NCBI RefSeq assembly: GCF_000969765.1
Contig: NZ_CP011096.1
Location: 434,001-498,000, forward strand
Direction of reading: 5' to 3'
DNA length: 64,000 nucleotides
Source of the DNA: Mycoplasmopsis synoviae ATCC 25204
GTDB lineage: Bacteria > Bacillota_I > Bacilli_A > Mycoplasmatales > Metamycoplasmataceae
This document shows, piece after piece, positions 10,256-20,725 of this stretch. The first letter of the stretch is position 1, and each line of letters starts with the position of its first letter. Under the pieces are notes generated by a model. That model did not search any database. It worked only from the letters and a program-made list of their open reading frames with translations, and had not been told where the DNA came from. A program made the translations under genes and the position numbers.

Positions 10256-11061
10256 TGGCTAAAAAAAGATCAAATTTCGTTGACGCTCATGCTCATATTT
10301 CATATGATTTTTATTCAAAAGCAAAAGTTTTAGAAATAGTAAATAATTCAAAAAAATTAAACATCGAATTTATCATTAACAACGGCGGAGAAGCTAAAGG
10401 TAATTTAGAAGTTTTAGAGCTTTCTAAAGAATACGATATCTTTAAACCTGCAATTGGCTTTCATCCTGAAAATGCCTACTTTGATAAAAATGATATTAAT
10501 CAATTAAAAGATCTTCTTGAAAAACATAAAGATCAAATAGTAGCAATTGGTGAAATCGGACTAGATTACTATTATGAAAATGCAGCTTCTAAAAAAGACC
10601 AATTAGTTTTCTTTGAAAAACAAATTCAAATTGCTCTTGAATATAATTTACCCGCAATAGTTCATTTAAGAGATAAAGATGATCAATATAACGCATATAT
10701 TGATTGTTACAATATTGTCAAAAAATATCCAAAGTTAAATTTTATGCTGCATTCTTTTGCAGGGTCACTTGATATTGCGAAAATGTTTCTAAATTTGAAT
10801 AGCTATTTTTCATTTTCAGGAGTTGTCACTTTTGGATCATCAAAAATAGCTAAAGAAGTAATTGAATTTCTCCCAATGGATAAACTATTAGTAGAAACAG
10901 ACTCGCCTTATTTAAGACCTCATCCATATAAAGATTTAAAAAATGTTCCACAAAATGTAGTTTTTACGCATTATTATATTGCTGGAATTAAAAAGCTTGG
11001 AATGGATGCTTTTGTAAATAAAATAAATTCAAATTTAAGAAAACTTTTTAATTTAAAATAA
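10255..11061 (+). CDS. tatD: TatD-family metal-dependent hydrolase
   Basis: TIM-barrel hydrolase related to TatD DNases. Metal ligands are visible: DAHAH at the N-terminus, GEIGLDYYYE, AIVHLRD, LHSFAG and ETDSPYLRPHP. The 268 residues match the YcfH/TatD length. It overlaps mnmE by one base and rsmA by one base (TAATG on both sides). In Firmicutes yabD (tatD) also precedes ksgA, which supports the assignment. The physiological substrate is unknown. Confidence 0.93.
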   Translation: MAKKRSNFVDAHAHISYDFYSKAKVLEIVNNSKKLNIEFIINNGGEAKGNLEVLELSKEYDIFKPAIGFHPENAYFDKNDINQLKDLLEKHKDQIVAIGEIGLDYYYENAASKKDQLVFFEKQIQIALEYNLPAIVHLRDKDDQYNAYIDCYNIVKKYPKLNFMLHSFAGSLDIAKMFLNLNSYFSFSGVVTFGSSKIAKEVIEFLPMDKLLVETDSPYLRPHPYKDLKNVPQNVVFTHYYIAGIKKLGMDAFVNKINSNLRKLFNLK

Positions 11062-11840
11062 TGAATCATTTAGATAAAAACGCTAAAAAAAGTCTTGGGC
11101 AAAACTTTTTACGCGATAAAAATATCATTAACAAAATTGTTAATGTTTTTAATATCGAAAATGAAAAAGTTTTAGAAATCGGTCCCGGGCAAGGTGATTT
11201 AACTAAAGAGTTGTTAAAAAAAGCTAAAAAAGTTTTAGCTTTTGAAATTGATAAATCTTTAATAGAACATTTAAAAAATGAAATTAAAGATTTGCATTTT
11301 GAACTAAGAGATCAAGATTTTTTAAATGTGAATTTAAATGATGATGAATTTAAAGATTATTACGTAGTTGCTAATATTCCCTACTATATAACTAGCGATA
11401 TTCTTTTAAAAATTTATAGATCTTTTTGAAACTTTAAAGGAATCGTTTTAATGGTTCAAAAAGAAGTAGCGCAAAGAATAGTAGCTCAAAAAAATTCAAA
11501 AAATTATTCGAAGCTATCGATATCTAGCCAATATTTAGCTGATGTAAAAATTGAATTTATAGTTAATAAAAATAGCTTCATTCCTGCACCAAAAGTAGAT
11601 TCAGCCGTAATTTCTTTAAAGTTTAAAGATAATATTGATAAAGAAAATTTAGAAAAAATGCTTAAGTTTTTCTTAGTTTGCTTTGCTAATAGAAGAAAAA
11701 AACTAACTTTTACTTTAAATAGAAATTTTAATTCCACTAAAGTAAAGTTAGCTTATGAAAAATTAAATCTAAGTGATAATGCAAGAATTCAAGAACTTGA
11801 CGTATCTCAAATCGTGCTGCTATTTACTTATCTAAATTAA
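11061..11840 (+). CDS. rsmA: 16S rRNA (adenine-N6,N6)-dimethyltransferase KsgA
   Basis: Dimethylates two adjacent adenines at the 3' end of 16S rRNA during small-subunit assembly. The 259 residues start with KKSLGQNFLRD, then VLEIGPGQGDLT (SAM motif I), NIPYYITSDI (catalytic NxPY motif IV) and FIPAPKVDSAVI. One UGA Trp. Its last 17 bases overlap the convergent two-TM gene at 11824-12294. Confidence 0.96.
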
Positions 11841-12294
11841 ATTTAATTTCAATTGTATTATTTTGGTTTTCTTCTGGTTCTCCAAAAGTTTTATTTTTTT
11901 TACGTTTTATAGATTTTTTAAGTTGTTCTATATAGTTTTGGTTTTCAGCGATTATATAATTAAGTTTTTCTTTTTTGTCACTAATTGCAAAAAAGGTTCT
12001 AATAGAAACAAGGAATGTAATGGTAGCTGAAAGTATAGCAATGGCTACAAAGAATGACATAGTTTCATCAGGACGAGGATTATATCTAATAGCGTATAAG
12101 TTAAGAATAATAATTACAGAAGTAATAAAAACAGATAAAAAATTTAAAAATACTCAAACACCATAACTAACTCTATGTTTTTTTAGAATTATTTGTTGTT
12201 TTTCAGTAATTTCTCTAAGAAGCTCAAAATTTGTCTCTTGAGATAAATCTTGTTGAGATTTTTTAGGCTTTAATTCTTTATTTTTCTGAGTCAT
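11824..12294 (-). CDS. Two-TM membrane protein, DUF4231/SLATT-like (third of three)
   Basis: 156-residue protein. A charged N-terminal stretch (about residues 1-45) is followed by two hydrophobic helices (WVFLNFLSVFITSVIIILNL and FFVAIAILSATITFLVSI) separated by a short polar turn (RYNPRPDET), then a basic helical tail. The ATG at 12294 extends the frame through one UGA Trp and overlaps the upstream paralogue's end by 17 bases. The architecture repeats in the two genes upstream and resembles DUF4231/SLATT two-TM proteins. The function is unknown, and the family link is by architecture only. It converges on rsmA with an overlap. Confidence 0.75.
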
Positions 12295-12877
12295 TAGTTT
12301 TGCTTTCCTTTGTTTTTACTTCTGGTTTTTTATCTACTTTTACCATCGAAATCAAAGTATCTTTACGGTAACGATTGTAATTAATTATCTGAATGCTACG
12401 TTTGTATAAAATGTATTCTTTTTCTTTTTGGTCTTTGTTTTTATATACGTCAATGTTGCTATCGAAAAGCATTTTTTCTAGCTCAAGTTTTTGATATTGA
12501 TCTTTGGAATTAACGTATTTAGCGTTTATTACAAAAAACGAAAGCGTACCACTAACAAAGGTAATAATAGTGTTTATAAAAGCGGTTAGCAAAATATAGT
12601 TACTACTTCTATTTTCATTTAAATATGAGGTAAATGGATTTTCGCCATTATTATATTTAACAGTTCCAGCTAAGAAAATAGTAGCAAGAACGCTAAGCAC
12701 AAATGCCGAAACCACTGACATAATATTTAAAACTCAATATAAAAGACCTAGAAAATATACATCAAATTTCACTTTAATTAAAATTGAATAATATTCTCTT
12801 TCGCTTATTGGCTTTTTCTCAATATCAATGATTCTAAAAAACTTTAAAAATTTAACGAATCAGTGTTTTTGAAACAT
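12278..12877 (-). CDS. Two-TM membrane protein, DUF4231/SLATT-like (second of three)
   Basis: 199-residue paralogue. An N-terminal basic segment (MFQKHWFVKFLKFFRI) is followed by two long hydrophobic helices (about 45-75 and 95-120) with a polar loop between them (NNGENPFTSYLNENRSSN), then a cytoplasmic helical tail ending in a Lys/Glu-rich stretch. Two UGA codons give Trp in the N-terminal third. Its ATG shares one base with the stop of the gene upstream (TAATG) and its end overlaps the next start by 17 bases, so all three are translated as a coupled unit. No enzymatic motif is visible. Confidence 0.75.
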
Positions 12878-13347
12878 TAGTTAGTTCCTTTCACCATATT
12901 AATTAAATATCTTTTAATTTGAATTTTAGTTTTCTTGCTAGCTTTTTCTCAAAGCTTATTGGTTTGAGCTATTAAGTCTTTTTCATTGATAAATTTAGTT
13001 CTATATTTAACTATTAAATACGAAAAAGTATTCGATACTTTTTTGTATTCATCATATCTTTGATTGATTTTATAAATTTCAATTACTATGTTTAAAAAAA
13101 ATGAAACTATTAAAACAATAGTAAAGGCAATTAAAAGTAGTAATGAAGTATTTTGTGAAAATAAATTATTTTTATTAAATTCTGAATCGCTTGTTAATTT
13201 GTCAAGCGCAAGTGATGCAATTATTAAAATTACAATGTTAATAAATGTAATAAAAAGACCAATAAAACGATCTAAAAATTCATAAAATTTTAATTTTCTT
13301 TTATCGCTATTTAGTCTTTTTTGTAAAGTTTCTAAAATTAAATCCAT
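12877..13347 (-). CDS. Two-TM membrane protein, DUF4231/SLATT-like (first of three)
   Basis: 156-residue protein. An N-terminal amphipathic helix (LETLQKRLNSDKRKLKFYE) is followed by two transmembrane helices (FIGLFITFINIVILIIASLA and LLLLIAFTIVLIVSFFLNIV), then RYDEYKKVSNTFSYLIVKYR and a basic tail. This order (helix, 2 TM, Tyr-rich helix) is what DUF4231/SLATT proteins show. SLATT domains are predicted membrane effectors in nucleotide-signal conflict systems, but no partner enzyme is present here. It starts only four bases after the tpx stop, so it belongs to the tpx operon. Confidence 0.75.
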
Positions 13348-13351
13348 TTAA

Positions 13352-13843
13352 TTAGTATTTTTTAAGAACTTCTTCTAAAGCATCAAAGTCTACTTGATCT
13401 TTAACTTGATCTTTAACTTCAGAATATACTAATTTATTTTCTTTATCTAAAACAAAAACCGCTCTTGTTGCTAGTTGAAGCTCGTTGATTAACATTCCAA
13501 GTGATGAAACTGTTTTTTTGTCAAAATAATCTGAATACATTTCAACTCTTCCTGTTGGATGATTTGCTTTATAATCTGCTAGTGCAGGTGGTAAATCTAA
13601 TGAAAAACTAACAAAGTTAAAGTCTGTATATTTTTCTGAAAGATGAGCTAGTTTTCCTACTTGAAGGTCGCAAACTTTTGTATCAATTGAAGGAAAAGTT
13701 GATAGCACAGTCATTTTTCCTTTGTTATCAAATTTCACTTGATCAAAGCTTCCAGCTAGCGCTCCTTTTGCTTCAACTTTATCTCCGTGTTTAGGAGCTA
13801 AACCGTTTAAGGTTAATTCTTTGTCACCAAATTTTACTTTCAT
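13352..13843 (-). CDS. tpx: Thiol peroxidase (atypical Tpx) with a single cysteine
   Basis: Peroxiredoxin reducing hydrogen and alkyl peroxides in the cytosol. The 163 residues contain SIDTKVCDLQ, the Tpx active site with peroxidatic C58, preceded by the TFPSID strand and followed by FVSFSLDLP. The usual resolving cysteine about 34 residues later (DLPxAxxxFC) is absent; the segment reads DLPPALADYKANHP and C58 is the only Cys in the protein. It must therefore use an external thiol. A good Shine-Dalgarno sequence (GGAGAA) precedes the ATG. First gene of a probable operon with three two-TM proteins. Confidence 0.93.
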   Translation of the reverse strand: MKVKFGDKELTLNGLAPKHGDKVEAKGALAGSFDQVKFDNKGKMTVLSTFPSIDTKVCDLQVGKLAHLSEKYTDFNFVSFSLDLPPALADYKANHPTGRVEMYSDYFDKKTVSSLGMLINELQLATRAVFVLDKENKLVYSEVKDQVKDQVDFDALEEVLKKY

Positions 13844-13857
13844 AATTTTTTCTCCAT

Positions 13858-14376
13858 TTATCTTAAAAATAAAAGCTGAAATAAAACGCTAATATCAACT
13901 TTTAGTGCTCAATATAAATTCATCTTTAGTTTTCTAATAATTGATGAAGTTACTTGATTGTATTTATTTTTTTCTAAATTATAGGCAATATTGTTGATTT
14001 TTTCAAGAATTTTTCTTGAAATTAGCAATTTATTTTCATTTGTAAATTTTACATTAATTTTCTCGTTTTGCAGCTTTTGAATTACGCAAACAGCATAATT
14101 TAAAATTAATCTAACAGCGATATTTGGAATATTTTTTTCTAAAAATTTTTATTCTTTTTCGCCAAAAGATTTTCTGGAAACATAATCTTTGATTTCTTTT
14201 TTCATTGAGCTAAGCAGATTTTTTTCTTTGTTTTTTCTAGATACTATCTCGATATTTTTAGCTGAAGAAATAAAGTCAAAGATAATTGTTTTAGCCTCTG
14301 AAACAATTGAATCATTTTGATAAATATATAATTCGCTTTTGAGTAGCTCATCGATTATGGCTTGTTTAAATTCCAT
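13858..14376 (-). pseudogene. Unrecognised ORF interrupted by an in-frame TAA
   Basis: From the ATG at 14376 a frame encodes 75 residues (MEFKQAIIDELLKSELYIYQ...) and stops at TAA 14149-14151, a true stop in code 4. The same frame then stays open for another 96 codons to TAA 13858, with protein-like composition and one UGA Trp (NLYWALKVDISVLF). No ATG opens the second half except near its very end. The simplest reading is one gene of about 172 codons broken by a nonsense mutation; two separate small genes with a non-ATG start are possible. The family is not recognised. It lies 9 bp after the GNAT gene and 14 bp before tpx. Confidence 0.6.
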
Positions 14377-14385
14377 TATTATCCT

Positions 14386-15207
14386 TTATTTGATAATTGC
14401 AACGAATATATTAGAATGTGGAACAAAGCCAAGCTTTATATATAACTTTTTAGCATCGGAGCTTGAAAAAAATAAAATTGGCAGTTTTTGATCTTGAATT
14501 GATTTTCTAATTAAATTAACTAGACAGTCAAGGGCCAATCCTTTTTGTCGATGATTTTCCAATGTATAAACGCCCCCTATAGTGCAGGTGTTATTAGTTA
14601 TTGCTGAAGTTCCAGCATGTGCAATTACAGTGTTTGCTTCTTTGATTATAAAACCATAATAACTGTGATTTAAAAAGTTTTCTTTTTGAAGTTCTAAATT
14701 AAAATTACTTTCAGCAAGCTCGCTAAATTCTTTAATTTGTTTCCGAGAATTAATTATTGCTTTGATATCATCTAAAACAAATTGCTGAGAGGTAGTTATA
14801 AAATCTTTGTATTTTTGCTCGAAGTAATTTTGATCTAATTTATATAATTCTTGCTTCAAAATAGAATTTGAAATTTTATGCTCTAAAAAATATTTATCTA
14901 TTGGATCAATTAAATTTTGTCCATAAATAAAATTTTTTATTTTATGATTTAAATGTAGCTTGCGTAGCATTTTTAAATTTAAAAACTGATTTTGTGAATA
15001 TAAAACTAAATTATCATAGAAGACCAAAAATATTTGATATATTTGCTTATTTTGCTTTCCAACATATAAAATAATATTTTGGTCATCTAGTTTAAAGTTT
15101 TCAAGATCAGAAATTAAAAATGTATTATTAAGCTCATCTGATTTATCGTATAAATAATTAATAATTTTATTTTTATTTTTATCATTATACTTTGTAAAAG
15201 TGAGCAC
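14386..15207 (-). CDS. GNAT-family acetyltransferase
   Basis: 273-residue protein. The N-terminal half is unassigned; the C-terminal half shows the GNAT fold: YYGFIIKEANTVIAHAGTSA, IGGVYTLENHRQKGLALDCL (motif A, with the acetyl-CoA pyrophosphate loop RxKGLA) and AKKLYIKLGFVPHSNIF (motif B). The size and two-part layout resemble FR47-like GNAT proteins. The substrate is unknown. The start is GTG at 15207; no other start precedes the conserved part. A TATAAT box ends six bases before it with no Shine-Dalgarno sequence, so the mRNA could be leaderless. Confidence 0.82.
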   Translation of the reverse strand: MLTFTKYNDKNKNKIINYLYDKSDELNNTFLISDLENFKLDDQNIILYVGKQNKQIYQIFLVFYDNLVLYSQNQFLNLKMLRKLHLNHKIKNFIYGQNLIDPIDKYFLEHKISNSILKQELYKLDQNYFEQKYKDFITTSQQFVLDDIKAIINSRKQIKEFSELAESNFNLELQKENFLNHSYYGFIIKEANTVIAHAGTSAITNNTCTIGGVYTLENHRQKGLALDCLVNLIRKSIQDQKLPILFFSSSDAKKLYIKLGFVPHSNIFVAIIK

Positions 15208-15251
15208 GAAAAAATTATAATATATAAGTATATTTATATTGTAGGGAAATT
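15208..15251. promoter_or_regulatory. Divergent promoter region between the GNAT and SGNH genes
   Basis: The 44-bp spacer holds TATAAT on the minus strand (15214-15219) for the GNAT gene and TATATT/TATAAT-like boxes on the plus strand for the SGNH gene, whose ATG is preceded by AGGGA. Confidence 0.55.
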
Positions 15252-18200
15252 ATGAAAAATTCAAATAAAGAATTAAATAAAATTAAGTTTTTACAAGAAG
15301 GCATTAAACTTACTAAAAACTTAATTAAAAACTATAAAAATAGTGAATCAAAAAATAGCGAATCTAATGAAAAAGTTTTAGATTTAAAAAATATTAAAAA
15401 ACAAAAATCTAAAAACTTTATCTCTAAAGATAGTGAAATTAGATATCTAGCCTTTGGTGATTCAATTACCGCCGGCTTTGATGCCAGCTTGCCTTATGAC
15501 TTTGAAAGTAAGTTAGATGAAGCAGGCCAAATAACAGGAATTTCATATCCAGCTAATTTAGCGAGGCTGCTAAATTTTAATAATAAGCTAAAAGATTTTG
15601 AAAATTTTGCAATTTCAGGAAGCACAATCCAAGATTGACTTGAATTTTTAGAAAATAAAAATTATTCATCTGAAAGAATGCAAAATGAATTAAAAGAAAA
15701 TTTTGATGCTAAAAGAAATTTATTTTTAGCAAAATTAAAAAACGCAAATTTAATTACATTAACTCTAGGAGCTAATGATTTTTTCTTTTTAATAACTAAA
15801 AAAATCAATAAAGAAGATATTGCTTTAGGACCTAAATTTATTTATAAATTATTTACTGAAAAAAACTTTGGAGAAATAGTTAATTCATTAACTGAAGATA
15901 TTTTTCCAACAATTAAATCCAGGTTAGAGACTCTACTTGAAAAGGTTTTAGAAATTAATCCTAAAGCCAATATTAACGTGGTTTCATATCCAATGCCACA
16001 AATTAGGTTGCTAGAATACACCAATAAATTCTGAGCTAAATTATTTATGGATAGAATTGGTCAAAAGCCTTCAAATGATTTTTTAGATTATTTAAATAAC
16101 ATTATAAAATCAGCTACTTTAAAATTTAAAGAAGTAAATTTTGTAAATATTTACAACGAAGAATACTGGGAAAATAATTTAAAAAATGTTTCAACATTTT
16201 TTGTAGATATTCACCCTAATTTAAATGGTTATAAAAAAATGGCCATGGATCTTTATCTTAAAATAACTAATCCTAGTTTTGAGCTTAAAGATTATCAAAA
16301 CTATGATTATGAATTTACCAAAAAGTTTTTACTTAGTGATTCAGATAAAGTACAATACCAAATAGAAAAAGTAGCAGATGATAAATATTTATTTGGAACA
16401 TCAACTAATAGCTACTTACAAAAATTTGGTGATAACGAAAAAGAAATAGCAAGTCATATTGACTTTAAAAACTTTGGAAGAAGAATAAATGAATTTTCTC
16501 CACTTTTTAATTTATTTTTAAGCAAAATTCCTCAAATTTCAGTTAAAAATTTAAGCGCCGAAGGTTTTGTTTCACATTTAACACAAACTTTTAGTTATCT
16601 GCTTCAGTCATATCGTCAAAAAAATGAAAAAGTAATTAAAATTCTAATTAAAATGAATCTGCTTCCTGAAATATTTGAAAATGTTCAGCTTGAGCTTGAA
16701 AGCGTATTGTCAAAAAAACCAAAAGATTTTTCATTCTTCAAAATACTGCAAATTGTAAGAAGCAATTTCTTTAATGAAAAAAATATTTTATTACTACTGG
16801 ATCACTTTACAAATAATAAATTTAATCTTAAAGAAAAAGAACAATTTTTAATTTCTTTAAGTTTATTTATAAGCAATTTTTTAGCCGATCAGCTAGATTC
16901 TAGTTTTGGATTAAATCTTCATATAGACGAGAAAAATAAACTTAAAAAACAAGGTGTTTTTGAAAGTATATCTGACCAGCTTGCTAATTTAATTTTTAAC
17001 AATAGAGATAAATTTCAAGATTTTTCAAGTTTCAAAAAACTTCTTTTTGAAATATGAATGTTTGATGATTTTGTGACAAATAAAAATCTTTTAAATGATT
17101 TTGAAAAGCTTTTTGAAAAGTTTGTATACAGCAATAATTTCTATGACAAAATCAAAGAAAGCGCAATTGAATTTGTAAGTAAAAATAATTTATCTAAAAA
17201 AGAATTTTTAAAAAGTTATCAAAATATTTATAGATTATTTGTTACAGCATTTTTTAAAAACAAAGAAGACGTTGATTCTAGATTTTTCTATTTATTAGAT
17301 TTTGTATTAAAAAAATCTGAATTTAATCTGCCAAATTCATTTAATTATTTAGAAGAAGAATTTTTAAATTTTATATCGCTTAATTTTGAAAGCTGAGATT
17401 GAAATGAAAATATAAATAATTTAAAAACTCTTTTAAAAGAAGATGAATTTTTTGCATCAAATATTGTTAAGCTAAAAAATAATTTTTTAAATAAATTAAC
17501 TGAAAAAGATTTAACTGAAAGTATCTTCAGATTTAAAAAATTAATTTATGGTTTTTCAGATATTTTAAGTGATAAAAAAGAACTTAAAAATAACTTTGGA
17601 TTTATTTATAAAAATAAATTATTCAGCGAAATTGCTAAAAGTAATTTTGAAGTTTTAGTTCAAAAAATTAAAGAAAATAACAAAGCAACCAATAAGCAAA
17701 TTTTAAAATCAATTTATAGTGATTTTTATAAAAAATATAATAAAAAAATATTAGATCTTATATCTAATGAAATTAGCGTTGAAAAACTAAAAAATATATT
17801 TTTCAAAACATTTGAAACCATAGCTAAAGCGAGTACAAATAAAGCTGAAATAGATTTACTAAAAATTAAAAATATTTCTGAAAAAATCTTTGACTTTAAT
17901 AGTTGAATAAAAGAATTAAAAGATAATTTATTTGAATTCTTTAAAAATCATAAAGATACAATTTTTAAATTTGACAGAAAATTTTTAGAATATTTATATT
18001 CATTTGTAGAAGAAAAAGTTAAAGCTCTTTTATATTTTGATTTATCAAAATTAAATAAAAATAATGACTCTGAAGACTTTAATGAGTTAAAAGATTTACA
18101 AAAATCTATAAATGATAAATTAGAAAAAAATCAATCTAAAGTAGAAGAACAATTACGAAAAGTTAAAGAAGAAATTGCTAACTTTAATTCAAATTTCAAA

Positions 18201-19508
18201 AAATTTAAAGAAGGTATTTCAAAAAATGAATTCGATGTTGATTTTCTTCTTAAAAGCTTAGAAAATGTTTCAAGCTTAGATGCTGATGAAATAAGAAACT
18301 GAGCATTAAGTAATTTAAATTTAGATGATAAAAAAGTAGAACAAATGCTTTGATATTTTGATAAAGATGGATTTGCAGAGTTATTTAAATCATTTACAAA
18401 AGATTTCAAAAAAAATGAAAATAAATATAAAGAATTTAATGATTTTTACAACTTATTTAAAAAGTTTGCAAATGAAAACTCTGAAGATAATAAAGTATTA
18501 AATAAATTAATTTTATGATTTAAAAATAATTCTAAAGACTTTAGTAAATTAATTTCATTGTTCTTTTTTGAATATTTAAAACATATAAAAATTAACATTA
18601 AAAATATTGAAAATAACTTTAATGTAATTTCTAAATTTTTAAGTAAATATTTAGATTATTTATTATCAGAAAATAAGCTTAATTTAAAAGAACTTTTTAA
18701 TTCTAAAAATTTAAAAAATAAATTTACTTTCCTTGAAAATCTCTTTAAAGAAATAATGCTTAATGGAAAATTAAATTTCTTTAATTTATTTTTTAACTTT
18801 AGTAAATTTGTAAATAAGAAAAACATTAAATCTATATTTGAATTTTTAAATTTAACTTTTGAAAATTCATATTTTAACAATGAAAATGACTTCAGTGGAA
18901 TATACGAACAAGTAAGTGAATTCTTAAAATCAAAAATAGATTTAAATGTATTTGAATCTAATAATTATCAAAAATTATTTAATGGCGTATTTAAAAATAT
19001 TTTTGAAAATTATTTCCAAGAAGTATTTAAAAAGAATTTAGATTTAGATGATGAAAAATGAGTTAATTACTATAAAAGCTTTTTTAGAATAATTGTGCTT
19101 TTCTTATGATATGTAATAAAAAACTTTGCAAAAAATCACGATGATGTAATTAAGCTTTTAAGCGAGTTTTCTAATTTATATAACAAAGCTTTTTCAAAGT
19201 TAATTTCTAGTCCAAAAAATAATTATACTTTTGCTAATTTCAATAAAAAGCAAGAGCTACTTTTAGGATATGAAAATGGAATATTTTCTTTAGATTTTTT
19301 AATCGGAGATACTAATATAGATTTAATTAAGAAAAAATATTTTAAAAACAAAAATCTTTTCAGTCTTTTATATAAAGCCTTCGATGAAAATAAAAACTTT
19401 TTAAAAACAAATAAAAATGAAAAACAACTTTGAAACTTGCTTTTTGAAGGAAGCTTAAATAAAAAAGAAGCATTTAAACATTTAGATAAATTAATAAAAA
19501 AATACTAA
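15252..19508 (+). CDS. Giant SGNH/GDSL hydrolase-like protein
   Basis: 1418-residue protein, continuous when about a dozen UGA codons are read as Trp. The first 350 residues hold an SGNH (GDSL) esterase/lipase domain: FGDSITAG with catalytic Ser71, the block II Gly region (NFAISGST), GAND with Asn175, and DIHPNLNGY with Asp319 and His321. The remaining 1070 residues are Lys/Asn/Phe/Leu-rich and helical, without a recognised domain; 1000-1100 look coiled-coil (KSINDKLEKNQSKVEEQLRK). No signal peptide or lipobox is seen, so location is unclear. Very large GDSL proteins are known from other mycoplasmas; an ester-lipid substrate is inferred. Confidence 0.85.
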
Positions 19509-19528
19509 TTTTTTACCGCCTCTTTTGG

Positions 19529-19534
19529 TATAAT
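19529..19534 (+). promoter_or_regulatory. -10 box for tRNA-Ser
   Basis: TATAAT (GGTATAATAAC) lies 17 bp before the mature tRNA 5' end in the short gap after the SGNH gene. Confidence 0.65.
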
Positions 19535-19551
19535 AACAAAGCAAAAATTGT

Positions 19552-19642
19552 GGAACAGTACTCAAGAGGCTGAAGAGGCGGTCCTGCTAAGACTGTAGGG
19601 GTGGCAACACCCGCGGAGGTTCAAATCCTCTCTGTTCCGCCA
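19552..19642 (+). tRNA. tRNA-Ser (anticodon GCU)
   Basis: GGAACAG and CTGTTCC form the acceptor stem, followed by discriminator G and an encoded CCA. The anticodon stem CGGTC/GACTG closes a 7-nt loop CTGCTAA with anticodon GCT. A long variable arm (AGGGGTGGCAACACCCGC region) and the T arm GAGG-TTCAAAT-CCTC identify a class II tRNA-Ser reading AGU/AGC. Confidence 0.96.
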
Positions 19643-19674
19643 TTTTTTTATTTCTTTTTTTAAATTAAAATAAA

Positions 19675-19692
19675 AAATAGCCTTAGCTATTT
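19675..19692 (-). terminator. Terminator of the ZIP transporter gene
   Basis: On the minus strand AAATAGC-TAAG-GCTATTT followed by a T-rich run. The hairpin overlaps the stop codon of the transporter gene. Confidence 0.5.
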
Positions 19693-20716
19693 AGTGCATG
19701 TGAAATGACAATATAAACACACCTAGAATTATTCCTGCGAATAAAAATAGAAGTGTATAGTGTCATTTTTTTTGTTTTATAAAATGAACATGATAAAACT
19801 CAGGAAAAAATTCAACTAAAGAATTAAATAAAAATATTCCACCGATTGCTGTGTATAATAGCGATCTGAGTCATCAAAGACTTTCTATAAAATTAGCTCC
19901 ATAAACTCCAATGATCATAAATGGAATTAAAATTGAAAGTCCTAGAACTGAAAAAGTAAATGATTTTCATCTTGAATATCCTGCTTCTCTTAATCGATAA
20001 TAAAAAACAAGTTCTTCAGGAATAAGGTGCAGTCAAAATGAAATTATAAAAGCTCAAGTTAAATTACTAGTACTTCCTTCTATAAGTTGGTTAATACTTC
20101 AACCAAATAATAGCCCTACAAAAACTCTATGAGTAAGTAGCAGCACTAGCGCTACTATTTTTACTTTTTGTGAAGTTTTTTCGCTATTAATTACCTTAGA
20201 AGCCACTTCGATATTATCGCTTTGATTAAAAATAAAATCAGGATGCTTGTCTTTATGTTTATGATCACCATGTCCATGATCATGAACTAAAATGCTTGTC
20301 TTTTTATCTTTTGACAAAACTTTGTTAAATCTTGAAATAAAAACATATTTAACAAGATATGAAATTGCAATTCCTAAAATAATACCGCCAGTCATTATAG
20401 GAATCACAATCCCAAATGAAACGTTGTGGTTATTTATTCTATTGATTTCAATATATCTATCAGCACCATCGATTGCGTTTTCCAAGCCTTCCTTGATAAA
20501 ACCAATGGTAGCTAGCATTATAAAAAAACCAGATGAAAAAGCGTATAGATATATTTTTTTATCGCTATTTAGTTTTTTCTTTATTAAAGGGAAAACCAGC
20601 GCAATTATTAGCGGAACTACAAGTAGAATTGCCGCAAAAATAAGCACGCCAGCAAATTTCACAATATTTACATCAGTATTTTCTGGAAATATTGATCTTA
20701 AATTAATAGTATTCAT
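19691..20716 (-). CDS. ZIP-family divalent metal transporter
   Basis: 341-residue integral membrane protein with about eight transmembrane helices. Between helices 3 and 4 lies a cytosolic His-rich loop (HDHGHGDHKHKDKH), typical of ZIP proteins. Conserved metal-site motifs follow: LTHRVFVGLLFG (helix IV) and FWLHLIPEELVFYY (helix V, HxxPEE). Likely takes up zinc or another divalent cation; the actual ion cannot be told from sequence. Several UGA Trp codons. It lies downstream of yebC with a 9-bp gap, so the two are probably co-transcribed. Confidence 0.88.
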
Positions 20717-20725
20717 TATTCTTTC

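Noticed and set aside
15252-19508. Apparent fragmentation of the SGNH protein gene
   Set aside because: All fragments share one frame and are separated only by TGA codons at plausible Trp positions.
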